Shown here piece by piece: positions 10,086-18,266 of a DNA stretch of 64,000 bases. The translations under genes were made by a program, and so were the position numbers. Numbering within the stretch: position 1 is the first letter of the stretch; each line of letters opens with the position of its first letter. This DNA is from Symbiodinium natans (Eukaryota; Sar; Dinophyceae; Suessiales; Symbiodiniaceae). Location: positions 62,001 to 126,000 of the forward strand of contig CAJNDS010002185.1 in NCBI GenBank assembly GCA_905221605.1. Direction: 5' to 3'. The notes beneath the pieces were generated by a model. That model searched no databases and was not told the DNA's origin. It saw nothing but the letters and a program-made list of their open reading frames with translations.

Positions 10086-10202
10086 GGCTGTTTCTGCTCT
10101 TACCGCGCACGCTTGTGCGCGACGCGCGGTCAGAGCAGCTCGAGACGCCTGGTCCAGCGCAGAAGCGCTGTCATTCGACGTCCCTTGCAGCGGGGCGTTC
10201 TT

Positions 10203-11549
10203 TCAGGCTACCTGGCCTGAATGCTTGTGCTCAGAAAAGGGATGCTTCCGGAAGCAACCTGGGTGACAACACACATGTCTGCCACGTGCACATCTGCCCC
10301 CCAAGGGGGCGTCCTTGCACTGTCCTAGGTTGAAGCCAAAACAAAGAGGCTCTCCTTGCTCGTCGTTCGGCACTCCGCCTCGCAAGGCGGCCGGCATGGG
10401 GGTCTCCCCCTTGCCTCCTTGCAAGACAAGGGACTTGTTCGGAAAGCCTCCCTTGCCACTGTCAAATTTGCCCTTTGTGGGGAGGCGGGCCCCCTTGAGG
10501 CCTGATTTGCCTCCCTGGCCCTTGTCTCCTTTGTCGGTCCTCTGATATTTCCATTGTCCATACCCTTTTCCATCGCCCCAGCGCTTGGGGCCCTTGCCAG
10601 CGCCTTTGCCTCCTCTATCTGGGAACCCTTCCACACGAGGTGTCGGCATGAAGTGGAAATTGACTGCAACCGTGTTGGTGGCTTCCAGAAAGACTTGATC
10701 TAAGCACCGGGCGTCCGCGAGCGGCGCGTTCGCCGCTGCCCTTGTCAGGGTCGGCTGTTTGCTGCCAAGCTCCATCCACAAGGCCCGATCTGCTCGCAGG
10801 ACCTGCTGCAGCGTCGGACGGTTGAAGCCTGGGGGCGGTGGGGTCTGCAAGGTAGCAAAGGCCTTCTGAAGCCATTTCTCGTGCACCTTGAAACTCAAAA
10901 TGCCAACGAGGTCGTAGGCCAGACCCCGTCTTTGCAGCGCCCTGTAAGTCGCCATGTCTGACCCCAACTGGGCCTCTACTTTAGAGGATTTGTCTTGAAC
11001 CGAGAGGCCATCCCCCGAAGCATCCAGCACAAGTTCCTTGGTTGGCTTGCCTTGCGCCAATTCCTGGCGACGCGTGGGGATCTTGCTCGGGTGCAGGTAT
11101 TTCAGCGACCCTTGCTCTACCTGTGTCGACACGGCATCATATACTGAAAAGGCGGGCTCCAAGTCATGCTCAATCGAGAGTCCGCCCAGCCTTTGAGCCT
11201 GCAATTCCAGGCGCTGGGCTCTCTCAGCTCCTGGCAGCTTACGTAGGACTGAGTCCGGCTGCTGTTCCACGGTTGCCTTCAAGTTTGCCAAGCTCATGGT
11301 CTGGCACTCAAACAGGAGCCTCTTGACAACTGTCATCTGTGCAAGAGTGGGGTTGTTCTGCCCCAGACTCGTACATAGAGTGGAGACCTCCCTATCTGTG
11401 AGAGGTTGACCCGGTTGAGTGGCGGCATAGGCTGCCATGGACACCGTCTTGACCCCTCCAGCTATGAATTTGTCCAAGAGTGGCTGCTCCATTCCGATCT
11501 TGCGAGCATGTTGCTCGAAGAAAGGCTGACTATCCGCTGCGTTTGCCAT
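10203..11549 (-). CDS. Gag-like zinc-finger protein of the retrotransposon
   Basis: I choose the ATG at 11547-11549 (protein starts MANAADSQPF), giving about 448 aa. The frame stays open upstream to 11813, but that part overlaps the recombinase gene and begins without an ATG. The N-terminal two thirds are probably helical and unrecognised, as is common for Gag proteins of this order. A long Gly/Lys/Arg-rich segment follows (repeated GGKG, GKG and DKG motifs) and would suit RNA binding. The C-terminus has a Cys/His cluster, C-x7-C-x8-C-x4-H followed by CCHPGC and several His, which resembles a CCCH or nucleocapsid-type zinc finger. The role as nucleocapsid-like RNA packaging protein is inferred from position and these features. 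No protease domain is present. Confidence 0.75.
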   Translation of the reverse strand: MANAADSQPFFEQHARKIGMEQPLLDKFIAGGVKTVSMAAYAATQPGQPLTDREVSTLCTSLGQNNPTLAQMTVVKRLLFECQTMSLANLKATVEQQPDSVLRKLPGAERAQRLELQAQRLGGLSIEHDLEPAFSVYDAVSTQVEQGSLKYLHPSKIPTRRQELAQGKPTKELVLDASGDGLSVQDKSSKVEAQLGSDMATYRALQRRGLAYDLVGILSFKVHEKWLQKAFATLQTPPPPGFNRPTLQQVLRADRALWMELGSKQPTLTRAAANAPLADARCLDQVFLEATNTVAVNFHFMPTPRVEGFPDRGGKGAGKGPKRWGDGKGYGQWKYQRTDKGDKGQGGKSGLKGARLPTKGKFDSGKGGFPNKSLVLQGGKGETPMPAALRGGVPNDEQGEPLCFGFNLGQCKDAPLGGRCARGRHVCCHPGCFRKHPFSEHKHSGQVA

Positions 11550-11656
11550 GTTTAGGGCGTGGGGCCAAAACTGCAACTTGCAAGAGAGAGAGCTGGTACA
11601 AAGGGCTGGTGTTGCACAAGCACACAAACCGGCCAACAACAGTGTCACCCCTCTCT

Positions 11657-13861
11657 TTACTCCTGAAAACAACGGCTGCACTGTAGCCACTTCGCTGAGG
11701 GCTTCTCCATTTCTACAAAATTGACGCTTATCCACTTGCCACATTTCAGCGTCGTCTGACCTACTTTGTACAGATGTAACATGGTAGACTTCTTGTTCTG
11801 GATCGCGCTCCAACCCTCCGGTAGGCTCAGGGTCGAAGCTGGTTCCTCCTTTTCTTCCGACGAGGCTCCATCAGAGGTTTCCTCGGAGGACCCGTCTGCT
11901 GATGTGGTGGGCGAGATCTCTGCCTCCTCGTTATCATCTGCACCTTGTGTGTCGACCTTATCGAACAACGCCTCGCAAAGCCCAGAAGTCACGGTAGCCA
12001 ACCTGTCTAATTCCTCACTTTCTTTCGAGGGGGATTCGTCTCCTTCCGCTACCGACGGCGCAGATGCTTCCAAGACAGGCATGGCACTTGGTGACTCAAA
12101 AACCTTCCCTTGCGAGGAGCAAAGCGGTCCAACCCCCAGGAAATCGTCCTCAAAGCCTTCCACTGTAGCTGGCAAAGGCTCATGCGTGCTTTCGGAGTTC
12201 GCGGGCAGCCCATCTAAGCTGCCTGCCTTGCTGATCGGCAACCAGGACCCGAGGTCAACAGACGCACCTGCCTCTGATCCTTGGGGACGGGCAAAGTATC
12301 CACTTCGAGTAGCGTCCGGGCAAAACGAGCCCTCCCGTACCTGCTTTAGCATTTCCTCCAGCTTCCGGAGGGGGCCACTAAGGGCGTCTCTTGAGTAAGC
12401 TAATGTACTCAACGCTCCAGTAGAATGATGTGCCAAGAGTGTCTGTGTTTCGCCCACAATGCCGTATTTGCTCAACCAGCCCAGAGCAGTGTGTTTCAAG
12501 GAATGTGTGGTAACCCTCGCTGTTGAGGGGTCGCGGTTCCTTAGCAGTCCCGTCAGCCAGTTGGAGGCCTCGGCGGAGTCGATGGACCTCTGCAGCCAGG
12601 CACCGTCTGGGGCGGTGGCCGGTAGTAAAGGGCCTACAGGGGTCTTCGAGAGCACGATCCCTGCTTCGGCAGCCACTTTCTGCCATTCTTTGGCCCAAAC
12701 CACCGTCGGGTGGACCCCCCGAACTGGAGCCACCAGGGGCATGAACAACGAGAGTTTCTTCTTCTTGTTGGACTGTTTCACCTCCCTGGCCCTGCCTTCC
12801 AGAAAACCACAGATTTCGGGGCCAATTTCCAGAAAATCGAACTCCAAGGATCGCACGTGCCTGATGTCCGACCAACGGTTCCTGCTGAAGATCTGAAACA
12901 GGAATACCCCTGCTGCAAATCGATCGACAATGTGGAGCTCAGCGTTCCAAACACACTCTTCCAGAAACCTAACTTCAAGCACTGTTAGGTCCCGGGCTTG
13001 ATGTGTGGGCTCGTGCTCGCCTGCCACTCGGTCGGCCAAGCCTTGGACCCTGGGGGAGATGGAATTCTCCACATTTGGAATGGAAAGCACAAATTTCACA
13101 AACTTCAACGCTTGTACCACGCTCTGAGGTGCCAGCTTGCCCTTCTTCCTGTGGGATATCTCTCTGCAGAACTTGTACACCGCTTCCTCTGATGGGAGAA
13201 GGGGTTCCTCCACAGAGGTCCCTTGCACATCGGCCTGTTTTTGAAGCCAACGAAACAATCTCAACAAGGTTGATGCACGCTTCTGGATTGTGTGTGGTGA
13301 TTTCGATCCAAACATGTCACGAAGGGACAACATCTTCTCCTCTTCGTCCAATTCCTGTAATGTTTTGGCAAAAGTGGTGGACGGGGAGGCCTCGAACAGC
13401 TGTTTCCACATCTGCATGTTTTTCAACCACATGCCTGCAACAGCCTCCTCAAAAGGCTCATCTTTCTTTTTGCACTTGATCACTTTGCTGAAAACATTGG
13501 CTCCCGGTGAGGAGCTGAAGACACCTGTGATTGGCGTCTTGTCTTTGTCTTGCAAAACGCTGGGACCTGGTGTAGACGATAGTTCGGCTTCATCCACATT
13601 GACAAGAACCTTGGGCTCTGGCCAGTCCAGTGACACCACTGGTCTAGGTGCGAAGATGTCCCTGAAAATTCCTTGTTCCCAGGGGAGTTGCACATTCGGT
13701 GGTCCTGCGGAAATCAGGACCTGAGCAACACGATGCTGGTTAACTTCTTGGCCTTCCGACTCGCTGTCAGAAGGCACCTCCGATGCTCTTAGGTGACCAG
13801 CCATCTGGGGCTTGAACCAAAACTGACCCAAAACTCCCGATACCCGCATGAAAAGAAACAT
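11657..13861 (-). CDS. Tyrosine recombinase of the retrotransposon
   Basis: Numbering from the first ATG (13859-13861) gives about 734 aa; an alternative start is the ATG at 13804 (MAGHLRAS). A SAM-like core-binding region with FGSKSPHTIQKRAS lies about 160 residues in. The catalytic part shows the first Arg in SRNRWSDIRH, the box THSLKHTALGW, the HH of LLAHHSTG and the nucleophile Tyr of LAYSRD, in the right order and spacing for the tyrosine recombinase family. The box reads H-x-x-K where most members have H-x-x-R. An acidic, Ser-rich linker follows. The end has KCGKW...CSRCF, a possible zinc ribbon. The enzyme would integrate the circular DNA intermediate. In most relatives the recombinase gene is last; here it is second, upstream of Gag. 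Confidence 0.85.
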   Translation of the reverse strand: MFLFMRVSGVLGQFWFKPQMAGHLRASEVPSDSESEGQEVNQHRVAQVLISAGPPNVQLPWEQGIFRDIFAPRPVVSLDWPEPKVLVNVDEAELSSTPGPSVLQDKDKTPITGVFSSSPGANVFSKVIKCKKKDEPFEEAVAGMWLKNMQMWKQLFEASPSTTFAKTLQELDEEEKMLSLRDMFGSKSPHTIQKRASTLLRLFRWLQKQADVQGTSVEEPLLPSEEAVYKFCREISHRKKGKLAPQSVVQALKFVKFVLSIPNVENSISPRVQGLADRVAGEHEPTHQARDLTVLEVRFLEECVWNAELHIVDRFAAGVFLFQIFSRNRWSDIRHVRSLEFDFLEIGPEICGFLEGRAREVKQSNKKKKLSLFMPLVAPVRGVHPTVVWAKEWQKVAAEAGIVLSKTPVGPLLPATAPDGAWLQRSIDSAEASNWLTGLLRNRDPSTARVTTHSLKHTALGWLSKYGIVGETQTLLAHHSTGALSTLAYSRDALSGPLRKLEEMLKQVREGSFCPDATRSGYFARPQGSEAGASVDLGSWLPISKAGSLDGLPANSESTHEPLPATVEGFEDDFLGVGPLCSSQGKVFESPSAMPVLEASAPSVAEGDESPSKESEELDRLATVTSGLCEALFDKVDTQGADDNEEAEISPTTSADGSSEETSDGASSEEKEEPASTLSLPEGWSAIQNKKSTMLHLYKVGQTTLKCGKWISVNFVEMEKPSAKWLQCSRCFQE

Positions 13862-14039
13862 GTGAGGAAGACAAAATTTCTGTTGCAAACATGATGACAA
13901 AGCGAAAGTTCACTCGCCCTGTCAGAACGGGACACTCTTTTATGGCTCCCGACGAGCTTATATCGAGGCTCAGTGTTTCGGCTCTTGGCTCAGATTGGCC
14001 AGGCTACGGATACGGCCCTCAAAACTGCACAGGTGGGAC

Positions 14040-15476
14040 TCAAAAGCAGGTGGTCCCCTGACCGCGCGCTGCCTGCATCTCGGCATTCAGCGCCGGCATG
14101 CCCCCCTCCACCTGGGGCGTGTTCTCCTGCAGGAGCCCTTCCATCGAGAAGATGACGTCCCTTCCTTTGGCTCTTGCAGCCACCTTGGAGATTGAGATGA
14201 TTGAGGCTTTGATACCTTCAAAGCCGGAGTCGTTGCAGACCCCTCGGCCGCTGAATCCGTACGACGGGAAGTCGCCGTCCGTGAAGTCTCCCGGGGTTAT
14301 CTCCCCATACTCGCCCACACCCATGGCTGCTGTCCACGGCAAGCCGTGGGACATTGTCATCGTATAGCGGTGGTTTGCGGGCTCCAGGAAGGATGGCCCT
14401 GTCAACTTTGTGCGAAAGCACAGCACTTTCTGCCCTGGCACTGCGAACATGATCGCATCGAAGTCCCCTTCAATGTCCAGCGGCCTGGAGTTCTGCTTGA
14501 ACCACGCGAACAAGCATGCACAGCGCTCGACAATCGGCTGCGGCACCTCGGTGGGATTCTTGTACTTTGCCATGTACAGCATCAACCGGTCGCGATACTC
14601 GTCCACCAAGGTCCCGTCAATCAGGCCTCGGGCGTCCTTCCAGGACATGTTCCACCAGCTTCGCAAGATGCCCTCACGCATCAGTTCTCGGGCGCACTTG
14701 GGTCGCGAGGGGTCTGCGAGGGCCTTAGCGATCGCCCCTTGCCAGAGCTGACTGTGGAACCCTTCTTCTTCGCGCTCAGCCTTGCGATTGGCCGCCGCTT
14801 GAACTTCCTCCTCCGTCGCCTCCGCAACGTTGAATGCAGAGTCGGGCCTCTCAGGCGGCCCCTGCTGCCGGGCTCCAAAAATCCCAGCCACTGGGTCGAG
14901 GAGAATCTCCGGCTCATCCTCCTTGGGGGCAGCCCCTCGCCCATACTGCTCCTTAGCCGGCTTTTGCTCAGGCTTGGGCCATTTGTTCCAGCCTTTGGGC
15001 TTGTCCCACTTCTCACGCCGATTCCCTCCAGAGCCCTGCCACGAGCTGCAGGAGCCGTAGTTCTTAGAATGCCCCCAACCTTTGCCCCATGAAGACTGCT
15101 GGCTCTTCCACGGGGTGGACTGTTCTTGCCACCGGGAGGAGTCCTTCCAAGAAGAAGCTGCCTCGGCTCCCTTCTGAGCAGGAAGGGATGCCTGGGTCTG
15201 TTGCCCAGACGCCACGCCGAAGACCGCAGTCGGCACTTGGCACCAATGAAATCCTGGCTGCGGAGCCGGCATGCTAGGGCTCCCAACAATTGGGGTCCTC
15301 GGCTGGGTCTCTGGAGACCTTTCTCGACGCCCCCTTGGGCTGCGCGACCTAGACGCCCTTCGGCGCCTGTCTCTGCGTCTTGAGCGACGGCTGTCGCTGC
15401 TGCTTCTGTTCCTCCTGCGGCCCCTGGAGGCAGAGCCTTGTGACTCACCGCCCGGAAAGAAGGGCCACGGAAACAT
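14040..15476 (-). CDS. RS-domain protein of unknown function, first ORF of the retrotransposon
   Basis: The product is 478 aa from the ATG at 15474-15476. Residues about 17-54 are an Arg/Ser repeat (RSRRRDRRRR, SRSRSPRGRR) like the RS domains of splicing factors. Residues about 109-168 are low complexity and Trp-rich, with Ser, Lys and Gly. Residues about 215-450 look globular, with WWNMSWKDARGLIDG, CACLFAWFKQ and a Gly/Asp-rich segment near 385-415, but match no family I can name. It is the first ORF after the leader and ends 178 bp before the recombinase start. Roles in RNA packaging, nuclear localisation or splicing control are possible from the RS domain; none is shown. It could also be the true Gag or an acquired host gene. 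Confidence 0.75.
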   Translation of the reverse strand: MFPWPFFPGGESQGSASRGRRRNRSSSDSRRSRRRDRRRRASRSRSPRGRRERSPETQPRTPIVGSPSMPAPQPGFHWCQVPTAVFGVASGQQTQASLPAQKGAEAASSWKDSSRWQEQSTPWKSQQSSWGKGWGHSKNYGSCSSWQGSGGNRREKWDKPKGWNKWPKPEQKPAKEQYGRGAAPKEDEPEILLDPVAGIFGARQQGPPERPDSAFNVAEATEEEVQAAANRKAEREEEGFHSQLWQGAIAKALADPSRPKCARELMREGILRSWWNMSWKDARGLIDGTLVDEYRDRLMLYMAKYKNPTEVPQPIVERCACLFAWFKQNSRPLDIEGDFDAIMFAVPGQKVLCFRTKLTGPSFLEPANHRYTMTMSHGLPWTAAMGVGEYGEITPGDFTDGDFPSYGFSGRGVCNDSGFEGIKASIISISKVAARAKGRDVIFSMEGLLQENTPQVEGGMPALNAEMQAARGQGTTCF

Positions 15477-16779
15477 CTGGGCTTACGCCTCTTTTCTTTG
15501 CCCCTTGGCTTTTGTTTCCTCTGAGAGCCTTCGCTACCCTTTTTGTCTCTCCTTTTTTTTTTTTGAGCCGACAGAAATTCAGGTTTGGGAGAATAAACTC
15601 AGATGTCAGCACGACTTTCCCTTGAAATGTGCAATTAAGTGCTGAGTCGATCGCAGCTTGCAATCTTTCTGTTTTCAAGCTCTCGAGAGAACCTCTCGTC
15701 TCTACTGGACGACTGATCGGTGCCCTTGCACCTCTTGCCGGCCCTTGCCGGATTTGGCTGTCGTCACGGCCTGAAAGAATGGGCTGCCCTTGCAGCGATG
15801 TGTGAAGCACACTCATTGTGTGCCTTGAATATTGGCCCTTGCCATCTTCAGCTGCCCTTGCAGCAAAACTATTTGAGTTGCCCTTGCAACAAATCTCAAC
15901 GAGCTGACCCTTCAGCCGATCTTTGACCACGACTGCCTTAGCAGCTTGATCTCTCTTGAGCTGCCCTTGCAGCATTCTTGGAACTGCCCATGCATTATAA
16001 TTCTCCCCGAAGACTTTTCACTTCGAAGGACACCACCTAAAGTGCGGCAGTGTTCATTTGACCATGTGGTTCTATCTGCAAAGGTCCAACACAAACTCAC
16101 ATGCTTCAAAAACACAAACCACGCAGCGGACTCCAGAGACAGTGCAAATGCAAGCACTGATTGCTCATCCCTTCCGTGCCTTAGCGTCTAGGACCTGTTG
16201 TCAGGGCAGGACGGACACGCTGCTGAACCTTTTGCTTGGCCATCGGCTAACGAGGAGGGCACTCCAGGTCCCCACATCAAGATGCCTGAACGGGGCGTGA
16301 ACTGCGCAAGCTGATTCCTGATTCTGCTGCAGGAGAAACGTATGGACAAGGTTGCTTCTACACCCAGGCCAAAGCTTCTAAACTTGGTTCCGTGCAAGAT
16401 AAAATATTTTGACCTGACATGTACAACTCTCGCAGTCGACGAGAACAGCTACCAGCTGCAGCAAGTTCTGAAACCTAAGACACTAGCTCGTCTCCAGAAG
16501 TCTCCTTGCACTCCAGCAAACTTCAAGCGGCAACAATGCACAGCAACTAACGCACTCACAAAGTCTCCAAGATAGACCTGGAGAAAAGAATCCTTAAATT
16601 GCGTCCTGGCTCAGACTACAAAAACGCACACATGCTCCAAGAAAACTCAAGAACATCAAGGCAACTCGGCTTCAAAACCAAGCGTGAATTGTAAGCTCCA
16701 AACGCCATCGACCTTCTGTGAGGCTCCCGCTCCCCCCACCAGGCAGCAGGATGCTAATCCCCCAGCACACTTGGCTGAA
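15477..16779 (-). other. Leader (5' untranslated region) of the retrotransposon
   Basis: This is 1.3 kb between repeat A1 and the first ORF. No long minus-strand reading frame fills it. It contains a T-rich stretch at about 15541-15563 (A-rich in the transcript) and, near the first ORF, the array of short stem-loops annotated separately. Such a long leader could hold packaging, translation or splice signals; these roles are inferred only from position. Confidence 0.6.
15719..15973 (-). promoter_or_regulatory. Array of nine short stem-loops with a near-constant CCTT loop and covarying stems
   Basis: Nine inverted repeats occur in about 255 bp. Plus-strand stem-loop-stem: GGTGC-CCTT-GCACC (15719), CCGGC-CCTT-GCCGG (15738), GCTGC-CCTT-GCAGC (15783, 15851, 15960), TGGC-CCTT-GCCA (15833), GTTGC-CCTT-GCAAC (15877), GCTGA-CCCT-TCAGC (15903), CTGC-CTTA-GCAG (15933). 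The loop is nearly fixed (AAGG in the element's transcript) while the stem changes on both sides so that pairing is kept. This covariation is direct evidence of selection for a hairpin in RNA or cruciform DNA. The array lies in the leader, about 240-500 nt upstream of the RS-protein start, which suggests a protein-binding or packaging signal. Confidence 0.7.
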
Positions 16780-16929
16780 GGCAGAAAAATTTTCCCGGAC
16801 CCTCTCCACGAGGGTCGTGGCTGAGAGGGCTGTGGCCTCTCTTCGTCTGAGCCGAAAAACTTTCTCATTCGTAGGATTCGAAAATATTTCTCCGGAAAAT
16901 AAAGGTTTGTACTTACAGCACGATTACCT
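16780..16929 (-). repeat. Split direct repeat A1 (5' end of the retrotransposon)
   Basis: This 150-bp repeat matches 6399-6548 with five mismatches by eye. It starts (plus strand) at GGCAGAAAAATTTTCCC and ends at GATTACCT, after which telomere-like sequence begins. It contains a perfect 7-bp inverted repeat, GACCCTC...GAGGGTC. It also contains the motif GGAAAATAAAGG at 16894-16905, which is the inverted partner of CCTTATTTTCC in repeat B. As the 5' end of the element it probably carries the promoter, but no promoter motif was identified. Confidence 0.85.
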
Positions 16930-18266
16930 GACCCCTAAACCCTAAAACCCTACACCCCACTAAAACCCTAAACCTCACTAAAACTTGGCCCTAAACGCCA
17001 CAAAAACCCTAAAAACCCTCTTGCCTCTAAGTTGTTCAGCTCCTTAAGCCCTAAACCCTAAACGCTAAACCCTAAACCCTCAACCCTCAACCCTCAACCC
17101 TCAACCCTAAACCCTCAACCCTAAACCCTGAACCCTCTTGCCTCCAAGTTGTTCAGCTCCTTGAGCGACAATCCGCACACCTTCGCGTAGTGGGCCTGCC
17201 AGAACTTGGGCTTGTGAGGTACGTAGGTGAAGGGCGTAGGTTGGGGATTAAGGGTTTAGGGTTTAGGGTTTAGGGGATCTTCCCCCTTATACTAACAGTC
17301 CTTCATAAGGATGATAGCACCCCCTCTGAAATCCCTGTTAAGGACTGTTAGCTTAAGGGGGAACATTCCAAGGCATAGGGCTTTAAGGCTTACGGACACT
17401 AACTATACCTGCAAACTTGTTCATGCAGAGCATCCGACCTTTCACCGTGGCTTATGCATAGATGCCTTAGGAGGGGCTAGGGTTTAGGGAGTAGGGTGTA
17501 GGGGGGCATTTTGGGGGCCCCGAACCTCCGCAAACCCCAAAGGCCTCTAAACCCTGCAAGCCCTCAGCCCTAAACTCAAAACCCTACAAGCCCCAATCCC
17601 TAAACCCTACACGCCCTGAACCCCTAGACCCTTCAAGCCCTGAACTACCCTAACTCCTGCACTCAGGGCGGCACGTTGCTAAAGAAGCCGTCGTCCTGGA
17701 ACTTGGTAGCTTCCACCTGAGAGGCACGCCAAAGCGTGTTAGGGTTTCGGGTCTAGGTTTTGGAGCTTATCGTTTGGTATTTACAGGCTTTGGGGACGTT
17801 AGGCTATTAGGGGGGTGGGGGTTCAGGGCTTTGGAGTGTTGGGCTCCTATTGGTTCCCCTCCAACTTTTCGGGTCTAGGGCTTAGGTCCATAGGGTGTTC
17901 TACATCAGAGTTGAGGTCAGACGGTTGAACTTCATGAACTTCTTGAAGGTCTCGGGACCTCCTCCCCCGAGCCTCACCCTTAACCCGAGCGCTGCACCCT
18001 AAACCCAAACTCGTTCTAGAGGTTTAGGGTCTGGATTCTCAATCCTGAGCCCCATAACCCATTCTTGCGGGGGGGGGGGGGGCGGGGGGGCATGATCGAG
18101 AGAACCGACCCTGACCGTTAAGCAGGCTTTGGGGCCCCTAAGCCTCAACCCCACAACCTCCAGACCACCAGAACCCCTAAACCCTAAACCCTAAACCCAA
18201 AACTCAAAACCCTAAACTCAAAAGCATAAGCCTGTGTGCCAGCTTATGCCTTCTCACGTACAGGAG
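16930..18266. repeat. Right flank: telomere-like tracts and unique blocks
   Basis: CCCTAAA-type sequence (with CCCTCAA and CCCTGAA variants) runs at about 16930-17132, and TTTAGGG at 17251-17273. A palindromic element is at 17274-17369 (separate entry). Degenerate CCCTAAA/TTTAGGG pieces continue to 18240, with a G-run near 18067-18081. A 35-bp unique segment (CCCTCTTGCCTC...) appears on both sides of the first tract, at 17015-17049 and 17132-17166. No gene is supported. Confidence 0.75.
17274..17369. repeat. Palindromic element, copy 1 of a dispersed family
   Basis: This is about 96 bp with ends CTTCCCCCTTATACTAACAG and, reverse-complemented, GGAATGTTCCCCCTTAAGCT, so the terminal repeats are imperfect and inverted. 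It is the counterpart of 31410-31505. It sits directly after a TTTAGGG tract. Confidence 0.55.

Larger units (their letters stand above)
5707..16929 (-). mobile_element. Ngaro/PAT-like tyrosine-recombinase retrotransposon with split direct repeats
   Basis: The boundaries are set by two repeat pairs seen in the sequence: A (150 bp, at 16780-16929 and 6399-6548) and B (260 bp, at 6546-6805 and 5707-5966). Read on the minus strand the order is A1, leader, four ORFs, B1 fused to A2, spacer, B2. This is the split-direct-repeat plan known for Ngaro/PAT-type elements of the DIRS order. The ORFs encode an RS-domain protein, a tyrosine recombinase, a Gag-like protein and a methyltransferase-RT-RNase H polyprotein, all without internal stops. 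No integrase (DDE) or aspartic protease was seen, which agrees with a recombinase mechanism. There is no obvious target-site duplication, as expected for this order. Both flanks run into telomere-like CCCTAAA sequence. I am confident of the class; the family name is inference. Confidence 0.85.

Noticed and set aside
10203-11813. Longer Gag-like start at 11813
   Set aside because: That frame opens with TTG and overlaps the recombinase gene; the ATG at 11549 lies after the recombinase stop and starts a better protein-like N-terminus.
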